Assembly (NCBI GenBank): GCA_028023455.1
Contig: JAQFVV010006295.1
Coordinates: 246,001 to 310,000 of the forward strand
DNA: 64,000 bases
Reading direction: 5' to 3'
Origin: Epiperipatus broadwayi
Taxonomy: Eukaryota; Onychophora; Udeonychophora; Euonychophora; Peripatidae
Shown: in pieces, positions 1-10,700 of the stretch
How positions within the stretch are numbered: the first letter of the stretch is position 1
Layout of the letters: the number at the start of each line of letters is the position of its first letter
Made by a program: the position numbers and the translations under genes
The notes under the pieces: generated by a model
Told to the model about the DNA's origin: nothing
The model's input: the letters and a program-made list of their open reading frames with translations, nothing else
Databases searched by the model: none

Positions 1-2733
1 GTTCTAGCTTCAGATATGCCCTTGAACTATCAGATCTTACAATATCTCCAAATGATTGCCTTGTGTGGTTTTGGCAGTGGGTAGAGGGGCAAACTGTTCC
101 TTAAAGTCCATGGATTGCATCTGATTTCATCACTTCTGGCACTCAAACTTTCTATGAATTCCTAAGCAATAAAGTCATTTGATTATTTATTTTTATTTTT
201 TCTACGCTTTTGACATTTTCTAACCATTTACTACCTTCAGAATTAGCCTATCAAAAGACTAGACTCTGCATTTATAGTGAGTTATCTTTTTTTTATTTTA
301 CTTTTGAAAATGTTTTTATATAACTGACATTTGAATAAGGATAATTGAATTTTTGTTAGTCCTATACCATTTAACACAATGATTCTTGGTGTGGGTTTAA
401 GAGCTGAAGGTTTCTGAATTGATTCTTATCTGAGTAAAGTTTAGATTGGTCAGTTGAATGAAAATCAATTCTCCACTTTGCTGCTTGAATCACATGATTT
501 TTCTATGTAATTAACCATATAATTATTTTAAACTAATTTTTAGAAAATACCAATTGTATTTTAGAGATATCAATAAAAGTGTTTATAGAAGGAACATGAT
601 GGCTTTAAAAGGAAATCCCTTTTATCTTTGTGAATGAAAGAAGCATCCTTTGTTTAGAGAATAAATTTTATGCAGAAAGTAAATCTGAATTTCTATATTA
701 CAGACTAATAATAAAATGTCATAAATTGTAATCTTATCTAAAATTTTGGATAATTTTATATAAATAGATCTTAAATATTTAACAAAACTTTTATTCCATG
801 GTGATCACATTATAAGTAAACACTTTTTTTCACTAAATTAAACTTTATGCAACAAATGCAAATAGATAATGAACATTGGAACAACAGACATCTCTGTTTG
901 TTATTTAATATTTAATTATCAATTTAATTCACTTTCTTATATCTTTAATTGTGAAAATATTATACATATATTTTTTTTAAAATTATTTTTGATATGTATG
1001 CTGTAATAATTTACATCTGAGCATAAAAGCAGAATTTGAGAGCTGTTTAATGTTGATGTCTAAAAAAAATAATTTTGAAATGAACATATGTGTAATAAAA
1101 TGGCAGAAATCTAAGTAGTAAATATAGAATTTCTACAACAGTGAATATCATTGGCTGAAACAATAACTATTACTCTAACAATACTAATATTTAATTTTTC
1201 TTTTGCAATTTCTTAATCTTTATTATTTTTTGTTTAATTCTTTCCATACACATACAAATATTAATTTTAATCATGAGTCAGAAAAACAAATAGAAAAAAA
1301 GATTATTTCTAAGTTGAAAAGTGGTAAAACTGAATAATCTAAGTTTTGAATATAGTATGACTTTTTTAATGATTTGTACCATTTCTTAAGCAGCATACAT
1401 TGTAACATCATTGAACAGGCAAATCAAAAACTAATGGCAGATGATAGTATTAATGATGAAATATTTGAAGGTTTTATTAAGACTTCTTATAAAAGTACTG
1501 TTCTTGCAAAGGAGTTTATTTCCAGGAAGATTGTGCAAAAGAATTGGATTACAATATGGCATAGATAAGATCACTGCTAAATATTATCTCGAGGAATTTA
1601 TGACAAAAATTAATTATCACACAAAGAAGCAGAAGTTTTGAAGTAGTCTAGGCCATGGGTCTGGAATTGATTATTTCTAAGTGCATGTATTTCAATGTAA
1701 GTGATTGGATGATATAATGAGATCTTCTGGAACCAATTAATTCAGTGTAGCAGACCTTACTATAATAATATTATAAAACTCCACTCTCAAAGATTTTTAT
1801 AAATATTATTGAATCAAATTTGTATGTACATCCAAGAATCTTATGGATACACTTCACCCAAGTTTTACTTTGATTTTTATTTTAATGAACAATTTGCTCT
1901 GTAAAATAATAAGTAAAAATTTTATAATACTTTTTTCTCCAACATAAAAAAAGAAAATATTTTAGCTACAAATAGATTTTATAAATACATACACACACAT
2001 ATATATATTATGCATATCTTTACATATAATTGTTCATATCAATATACAAAAAAATATATAATTAAAAAAACATTACAGCAAAAATTAATAGTAAAACTAT
2101 TTTTATGTATATATGGATGAACATTATAATGCATAATCTATTATGCTAAAAATATTCATGACTTTTTAATACAATAAATTACAAGTTGTAATGTTTATAT
2201 TTATATGTTAAAACATTGTTATTTATTTATATTCTATTATATATATATATATTGTAACGATATATAAATATGCCATTACATTAATTTAAAATAAAATCTT
2301 AAAGTTCGCAAATAAAAATAAAATCTATTAAAAAGGAAAAAAAACTAAACGCTAAAATTAAAATGTTTGTTAAACGTATATATTCGCACAGATGCTAAAC
2401 TTTAAAAATTTTTTTTTTTTATAAATAAAAAAAAAATATTTGAACATACTTTTTATAAAAAAATACAAGATTTAAATATAAAAATATTTTAATAAAGAAA
2501 TAACGTAAGTTAAAATAAAAACAGGTATTAATTAATTCCTGTAATCTGTAAATGGAAGTGATTGTTTATTAATTGAAAAGCAAGCTAGCTTTAGGGCTCT
2601 TGTGTAATTAAAAAGTCAGATGAAAATTAGATAAGAGAATAAAGAGATTTTAGCTTAACCAATGGAAGCAAATAAAGGCCCGGACCATAACAAAAAAATG
2701 GAACAGTGATGTTTTTGTTCATGGAATTCATAG
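1..2733. other. AT-rich non-coding sequence upstream of the internal promoter
   Basis: No exon of the acetyl-CoA synthetase N-terminal third, or of any other recognisable gene, is visible here. If the full-length gene exists, this is part of one of its upstream introns. The only long open stretch is 1374-1641, two overlapping frames that may be a decayed mobile-element fragment but match no family I can name. Runs of TA dinucleotides lie near 1990-2010 and 2240-2255. Confidence 0.6.
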
Positions 2734-2775
2734 GAGGACTATAAAAAGAAAAATATTGAGTTCCAGTCAGTTTCG
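2734..2775 (+). promoter_or_regulatory. Putative core promoter: TATA box plus TCAGT initiator
   Basis: TATAAAA starts at 2740 and an arthropod-type initiator TCAGTTT starts at 2767, with its A (+1) at 2769. The 29-bp distance from the TATA T to +1 is the canonical spacing. A clear CpG-rich block begins here and an ATG exon with a good donor follows 92 bp downstream. No convincing DPE was found at +28. Inference: this is an internal promoter of the acetyl-CoA synthetase gene. It has no transcript support. Confidence 0.5.
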
Positions 2776-3960
2776 AACTTGATTTGGTGAGACAGGCGAC
2801 AAGACGCACTTGTCGTTCTCTCTCACTTATTTTAAAAAATGAAAAGTCTGTGATACCAAAATGAACCAGCTAATGCTACCTCCGGAACATCTGACCGGGT
2901 TTTCAAATAAAGACTCCGTGGAAATTTACATCAAGAGCAGTGATTCTTCTACTGTAAGCTATTGACATGAACTCTAAAATTTAAAAATAATTAAGAACTT
3001 TCGTTCAAGCTTATGAACTTCTATCTGACTTTTAAGTTTAAAATCAATTGATAATGTTTAATTTTATATGTTTTGCTTTTGATAAAAATCATTTCCATTT
3101 ATTATTTTATTTGTATTAATATTTATTGTTTAAATTTTAAAATGAGGAAATTTAAGTTGAGTATAGACGTTGCATAGATTCGTTAGCGGTTAATTGTGTT
3201 GCTGTTTCATAGTCGATTGGAATACATAAGTCATCAATGTCACTGCGGCATCTTACGATGAATGCTAGTGGGTTTTTTTGTATTCCCTATGCAATTGACG
3301 TTATCGATGATTTTGTATTTTGATCGGTTGTGTTTATTTTGGAACGTTTTAACCGTGGAATCTATGTAGCCGATCTATACTCGACATTATAAAACAAATT
3401 GTATAAAATTCATCTGTGCGAACGTAATTAAATGTTAAATTTAAGTCGGGCATGAATGGCTGTATAGATTTGTAAAGTTATATATATAGTTTAAGGGAGG
3501 GTAATCTTAGGTTATTTGTTTCGCAGTTAAATTGGGTCAATGGATTAGATGTATTGATGTAATTAGTAAATGTAGCAGGAGATCCGCTATGGGCAGGATT
3601 GCATATATATGTCACACACCTTCTGTTTGCCTATGGATGGGATTGTAAGTCGGCAAAAAGAACCGCAGTCCATTCCTATGGAGTTTTTTGTTTATTGTTC
3701 TGCTCGCCAACAGATGTAGCATTCCTGTTGGTTGAGAGACAATGTCTTCTCTAACTCTACTTACTGTTCAGATGAACATTCCTGACAGTATAGTATTTTG
3801 TGTTGTTGTATTCATGCTGCATTGAATACATCGATATATTCGATGGATTGACGTTGGTTTGGCTGCGAACTTTTTGGCCTAAGGTTAAATAAGGGATAGA
3901 ACATTTTCTTTTCAAATACAATCTATATAGTCTATTCATACTCGACAATCTAAATAAATA
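2740..3960. promoter_or_regulatory. CpG-retaining block around the internal promoter
   Basis: I count roughly 34 CpG dinucleotides in this 1.2 kb, against only a few per kb in typical introns of the window (for example 9-10 kb). In genomes with germline CpG methylation, such islands of retained CpG usually mark unmethylated promoters. The block covers the TATA/Inr site, the ATG exon and the start of the following intron. Confidence 0.5.
2861..2953 (+). CDS. Putative alternative first coding exon (31 codons) of the acetyl-CoA synthetase gene
   Basis: An ATG at 2861 (context accaaaATGa, A at -3) opens 31 codons starting MNQLMLPPEHLTGFS and ending SSDSST, followed directly by a GTAAGC donor at 2954. 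The exon ends in phase 0, and the next conserved exon (4639) also begins in phase 0, so they join in frame. An in-frame TGA lies just upstream, as expected for a 5' UTR. A five-codon upstream ORF (ATG 2839, stop TGA at 2851-2853) ends 7 nt before this ATG. The peptide has no homology I recognise. The product would lack the N-terminal third of acetyl-CoA synthetase and is unlikely to be a complete enzyme. An alternative is that this is an internal exon of the full gene with a weak acceptor near 2846. Confidence 0.45.
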
Positions 3961-4638
3961 TTAAACTCATTATTGCAATCTATTTAAAACGAAAGATTAG
4001 TATAAAAATCTAAAATGTTAAACTTATTCCTCAAATTAGAATGATTTTATATGTGCGTAAATAAATATTTTTATGTGTTAATTTCTGGCAGTGGCTTTTA
4101 TTTTTTATATTTAAGATATAAAGTTATATTTTATAATCTCTGCTGTTCCACTGAGCTAGTGACTTGGGCTAACGATCTGAATATTTAAATAAAGTGGAAT
4201 CTTAACAGCACGTATCTGCCTACTTTATAAATTTTTCCAGGCTCAAATGCCTAGATGGCGCCTGTGTAGTGCAGATTGCAGTTAGATTCGATCTCCACTT
4301 GCTTTTGGATCGTTATAATATATATATATATATCAAACATACACAGAGATTTACACAATATATATGTATAAACATTAAAAAAAATAGTTTGAACCTAAAG
4401 TCTTTTGATTTTGTAGACTGAAACTGTTTGTCAAATATAATGGATATGTCTTAATATATATATAAATCTTTATAATTAAAAGATGTTTATGCTGTTTTGG
4501 GGATTAATGGTGTACTGTAAATATTATTTATGATTTATATTAACATAACTTATCTATATACAAAGATTTTTAATACTTTCATGTAAAATCATTGTTTCTT
4601 TCATCTTTCAACATTTCGTTATCTTTATTTTTTTTCAG
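2954..4638 (+). other. Intron between alternative exon 1 and conserved exon 1
   Basis: Bounded by GTAAGC at 2954 and a T-rich tract with CAG at 4636-4638. The first kilobase is CpG-rich and relatively complex; it may be regulatory but shows no gene. A (TA)n tract lies at 4318-4333. Confidence 0.5.
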
Positions 4639-4754
4639 ATTCAATGGTTTAAAGGTCGTGATATTTGGTGGCATGAGGAAATGCATTCAGTTAGTGAAGC
4701 ATGTGATCCTGAATGGATGAATGCCGAAGACCCCCTTTTTATGCTTTATACCAG
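4639..4754 (+). CDS. ACSS2: ACSS exon: [14 protein letters not shown]...PLFMLYT
   Basis: Acceptor tttttcag before 4639, donor ccag|gtaaca after 4754; 116 nt, phase 0 in and phase 2 out (split serine codon of YTSGS). It encodes [11 protein letters not shown] and then [16 protein letters not shown], the strongly conserved stretch just before the ATP-binding P-loop in all acetyl-CoA synthetases. Confidence 0.92.
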
Positions 4755-7700
4755 GTAACATTGTTACATTTAATTTATTTCTTTACTAACTTTATAAACT
4801 TTAAAGAAATAAATATTTATTCTTTTTTTTTTATTGTGCATTTCTGATTTTCTATTATTTATTGTATTACATATATATATATATAATCTGTGAATGTTTA
4901 GAGTGCAAATCTAGTAAGCAAAATCAGCTTTTACTAAAAGTAACGTGAGATGTCCAAAAATAATTTAATTTCATCTCTGGAAATGTATTTGCTTACTGAT
5001 AAAGTAAATGATTTTTTTTAAGGAATAAAATTAATTAATAGTTAGTCATTTATCAAATCTTAAAGCTTCTAATTTTTATAAATTGAAAATTTTACAATTT
5101 GTGTGAAAATAATGATTCAATTTATATATGCTAAGCATCTCAACAACAAACAATTAGTAAGCTTTTAATAAACTTTAATAAAAATCTTGAAAATTATCAT
5201 TTTGTAATGGAACAAATGACAATGCAACTGCAAATCTCATTACAAGAGAATCATGTATAATTTTGGCAGAGACTATAAATAGTCAAAATAAAAGTCATAG
5301 ATCAATTCATAGATCACATGACCCTATCTCTTAAGCTTGTAAGTTATAAACAGTGAGGATTGCCAATTCCTCTACAAGCTTTATGATAAATGCTTAGCCA
5401 GAGCCAGCACTTAAAATATCTCTGTCAGGAACCCCTCCCCAAACCCCTGACCATGGTTTCGTGCTTTGGCACTCCTCAGAGAGGTGTCAGGGTAGGTTCA
5501 GACACTAGATCTAAAAATACCAACCCAAAGCCAAGCACTTAGCTAGAAGTTATCTATTGAGTGGAAAATCTGAAATTTTCAGACATGTACATGTCTTCAA
5601 ACCCAGCTATCCAACTCAAATAGCTATATGGGGCTGATAGATCTTCAGCCATGCCATATAGTAGTAGTCATAGCAATATAAAAATTGCATAAGACTTTTT
5701 GGCAGAGACTATAAATAGTCAAAATAAAAGTCATAGATCAATTCATAGATCACATGACCCTATCTCTTAAGCTTGTAAGTTATAAACAGTGAGGATTGCC
5801 AATTCCTCTACAAGCTTTATGATAAATGCTTAGCCAGAGCCAGCACTTAAAATATCTCTGTCAGGAACCCCTCCCCAAACCCCTGACCATGGTTTCGTGC
5901 TTTGGCACCGGAGTGCCAAAGCACGAAACCATGGTCAGGGGTTTGGGGAGGGGTTCCTGACAGAGATATTTTAAGTGCTGGCTCTGGCTAAGCATTTATC
6001 ATAAAGCTTGTAGAGGAATTGGCAATCCTCACTGTTTATAATCATGTATAATTATTTATCGAAGATAGTTAATCAGAAATATCTTTTAAAATGTAATAAA
6101 TATGATGACCCGTGTGTTTCATTTCAATTTTTCTATTTATTTTTTTTAATCAGATTTACAAATCATTTTACAGACTACAAGTATCTCATTGGTGAATTTC
6201 CTAGTCCATGAGATTATTTGATAATTTAATAAATATTAAATACTAATAAACTAAAATGGATTGTTGTTTGGGAGTCATATGATAGTCAAGCATTAGAAGT
6301 TACAGAGCCGAGTTGCGAACCATGAAACTTCATCTCTTGAATCCATCATTCTATTTCTGCATTCATTCATACAGAGTACTGAAGGTTAATGAGACATCAG
6401 TTCAAGAAATTGCCATCTAATTTTAAGATATGTCCTTGTTTTCCTAGTGATAAGATTAATATTAAAACCTATAAAAGAAATAATAGAAGGGCTTTGTGGT
6501 TTCAGTCTGTGTTCATGATCTGAGTTTGTGTCCAGGTGAATAAACATTAGAAATTTTTTTAGGTTATATAGTCAACCCAGCTAACTATTTCGTTACTGGT
6601 CAGAATATGGATATTTAATTATTATTAATTAGAGAATGATGTTCCAAACTAATATGAGGTGATCAGATGAGTGTCATTGCACTGATTATGAAACCATACA
6701 AATACAATTTTAATATGATGCAGACTTTATCACTGATGGAAAAAGTGTTATGCTTGTACAGGCATTAATTCCATGGTGTTTATTCAAAAGCTGCTTTGTT
6801 ATTGAGTATGCTCAACTTTGCATAATGCTAATTTTTTTTCCTATCAGAAAAATTGCTAAATTTTAGCTTTAAAACTTTAGAACCTACAAAAATGTCTCAA
6901 ACTGTTAGTAATATGAATGTTGATGGAATTCAATACTTTCTTATACCATTTGTAGAAACTTTGAAATTTTATGCTAAACTTTCTAAAAGTAAAAAAATGA
7001 CATAGGTGCAGTAGACGAAATTGATTATTAATAATTTGCGCATTGTAAATGATGAATCTTATGAAGGAGAAAAGTTAAATATAAAGTTATTACACTTAAT
7101 GATTTGTATGACTAAGAAATAGTGGGATGTAATGAATGTCAATCTTAAATTGCAGCAAATTTTATTGGTGTGACAGTACTAAAAGATTAAATAAAGTGCA
7201 TTGATATAGAATCTATTTTCAAGGATCTTAAAATTTTTCTTTAAGATTGCATATATTGAATTATACCTAATTTCAGCTATTATAATAAAGAAATCCTATT
7301 TCCAGAATTTATAAAAATATATTAACTTTTAGGAAGTTTCTTCAGACACTTCAATGCTTATATCTAATATAGGAAAAAGAGAAAACGATTGATAATTTAA
7401 TTTCTGTAAATCTTATATGTTTTAGATTGATGATAGATTTTATACTTCTACTCATAAGAAGCTTTCTTATAATACTATGTTCAACCTAAAAAAGTCATTT
7501 ATTCAAAATCTATTTTCTATATTCTATTTCCGATTATATACTTACAGAGACTATTTTCAATCATGCCTTAACCAAGATTGTAGGTATTTTAGATATAGAG
7601 AGATTGTTTCTGTTGGACACATTTTATTATTAGAGTTTATAAAGTAAAGCCATGTGTGTTATACTTTATATAATGTACAAAAATCTTTTTTTTTGATGCT

Positions 7701-10700
7701 GGTTCTATTTGTATTCATATGCCAAAATACTTTAATTGTAAAAAGGATATATAATATATGATTAAAAAATGCCTTGCTGATTAATGTGAATTGCAATTAC
7801 TTACACTTGTTTAAAAGTTAATGACAAATAAAGACTAGGCATGCTTAAAGTTGATACAAAACAGTCACCACATGATTACATTTTATCTAATAGCAAATCT
7901 TTAATATAGTTTTAGTTTATTCCATAATTTTTTTTAGTTATTGATTTAATAGATGACAGTTTACTTATTTATTTATCGCTTTTCGTGTAATGGTTTTTTT
8001 TTTTTTTTCAGCGGTTCAACAGGAACACCTAAAGGGGTGGTACATTCAGTTGGAGGATACATGATTTATGTAGCCACCACATTCAAATTAGTTTTTGATT
8101 ATCAGAAAGATGACATTTACTGGGCTACTGCAGACATTGGTTGGATTACAGGTCACAGTTATGTAGTGTATGGTCCTCTTGCTCATGGAGCAACTGGAAT
8201 CATTGTAAGAGTCACTCTATTATTATTTCTAAAAAAAAAATGTTGTAAATTTAAGGAAAAAAAAAAAATTAATGAATGAAGAATTTTTTATTTTGATATG
8301 AAATTTGTTTTTTTATAAATAATGTTTCAGTTTTATCACTTTTATTATTTACTAAGATTTGATTATTGGAAATTATCAAATTTTCAATTATTAGCATATG
8401 GTTATGAGAAAAACATTTTGCAAACATTTCTTTTTTATTATTTAGTTATCTTTTTTGTGTGTGTATGTATACATTAAATATATATATATAATAATATTAT
8501 AATTCGATGTCTGTATTTTTTCAAATCAATATACGTAATCTTACAATTGAATATCTATAAATACAGTAATTAGATATATGTAAAATATAACTTTAAAAAT
8601 TTTATCCACTTAGGATCACTTTTGACTATCCTTGAAGTCTTTGTCAACTAACACTTTGAAAGGCAGAAAATGTTAAGATCACAGAATTGTGGAAAAGTTA
8701 GCCTTTCAAAGTGTTAGTTGACAAAGACTACGAGGATAGTCGAAAGCTCTCCTAAGTGGATAAAATTTTTAAAATTATACTTCATATCTGTCTAATTACT
8801 GTATTTATAAATATTCAATTATAAGATAAATATATACACCATATGTAACCTTCTGAAAAGTTATTTATTCAATTACCCTCAATAATAGTCAACGAAGAGA
8901 CCTAGCTCAGCTTAAAGTAACTAATTAATAACCAATAAAATACTACCAACAATATTGTTTTAATAATATAAAATCTTATCTAACTTTATAATATAACTAA
9001 AATCTTGTGGTATCTAAATAATCGTGAGACTTAGGGTTAGTTACAAAAATAATGAGCTTTAACATTGGATTCATATAAAGTACTTCTTCCATGGCATTGA
9101 ATATTGTGAAAGATCACATCATTATGATATATTATTAGCTGTTTCTAAAATCTTACAATAAATCAGTGACTAACTTTACGAATAACAATTTATTTTCTAT
9201 TATCTTAGAATAATGTTTAATTTACTTAGTATTCAATAACACTCCTAAATAATACCTTATCCTTTTAATAACTTTAAAATCAAATTTACATTTTAATGCA
9301 AAAATACTTTCATAAATTCTCAGGGTTTACTATTTATTTACAATTAGAATAATTCTAACCCAGATAGTGAAATAATAAGAGGGATTTTATTAATATTCAC
9401 TACCTTTAATATTATACTAACCATAACAATAATTCAATCCTAATATAACCTTAATATTTTTAATTATATTATGTTCATTAATTATTCATAAAATTAAATA
9501 AAAACTCATAGAATTACAATTAACTTGATTATCTTTATTATTGAACTTTCGATAATAATAATAACAATAATACTGAGTAATTCTTTTATTGAGATTTCAT
9601 CAAGCAATCTATAATTCCTAATAATAATACTATCATTTATTCCTGAAATAATATTCATAACATTTAACTCCATCACATACCAATAAACAAATACAAAGAA
9701 GTGAAAATAATAATTTTATTAATATATTCCATTTAAAATTTCAAATTATTAAAATTTAAATTATTATTTTTAACTTATAAATTATATCATATAATTTTCA
9801 TGACACCTAAATATATATTCTCTTTTCATATATGGATTCCTTAAACTATTCAAGCTATTTTTAAAACAATTACCAAAATGTATATTTATAATTTTGCTTT
9901 CCATATATTAAATTCTTCATGTATAATTACATTATTATATGCTTTTAATGTACTTGATAATAAATCATTAAAATCAAATAAAATTTATAGATTCTATTCA
10001 GAAGTAGGATATTAGAAAAATAATATTTATTTAAACAAGATTGTGTGCTATTGTTTCAAAATTGATGATATGATGATAAGACTCAAGAGGAAAAATAATG
10101 ACATTAGACAATAGCTTTTCTTTAAAAAATATAACAATTTATTTATGACATTTTATCAGTTTTTACTTTAAATATTACCTTTATCTAATACAAATAATTA
10201 TAACTTTTAAATAGTAATAAAATTAATTATATTTATATTTGATATTTAATATTGTAGTAGAAATCTAATATGTTTAATCGTTGTTGTTTTTTTTGAGAAT
10301 ATATTTATATTATAGACAGTTCTAAATTTAAGCAATTATTTTTTTCTATAAAGTTTTTAATAACTCAAATAGTATGAATGACAAAAAATTATAAACCTTC
10401 ATTGCTGTGATATAATATGGCATAGTTTTTAATTGTTTTTGTTGTGCATATTCGTATATTTGAAATATTAGTTTTATAATTATAAAATGTAATTTGTTGC
10501 TAATAAATAAAAAAATTTTTGTTTTTTCATACTTTTAATATATTATTCAACCAACTGACTGAAGTGAAACTGAATTGGAAATATTGTTACAATGGATAAT
10601 AATAAGTAAACAAATGAAATCTTAAGCTGGCTTCAAAAGACCTAAAGGGAAACCACATGTGGGATGGATGAATGAAATGAGGATGCTGGCCTGATGTAGA

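Larger units (their letters stand above)
5249..6053 (-). mobile_element. Hammerhead-bearing retroelement composite, family 3, with 14-bp target-site duplication
   Basis: A 212-bp segment at 5261-5472 recurs at 5697-5908 (period 436), separated by 224 bp of unique element sequence. The second copy is followed by a 4-nt loop (5909-5912) and a 129-bp inverted copy of its end (5913-6041). The motif aatcatgtataatt occurs at 5249-5262 and 6040-6053, so the whole composite looks like one insertion flanked by a 14-bp duplication. Read on the minus strand, the order is inverted fragment, loop, then direct copies, the same as at 17.9 and 27.3 kb. The minus strand holds a complete hammerhead motif (separate entry). 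No protein coding was found. Confidence 0.8.

Noticed and set aside
1374-1641. Overlapping open frames, considered as an upstream ACSS exon
   Set aside because: Neither frame matches any part of acetyl-CoA synthetase, and no splice sites bound a conserved segment.
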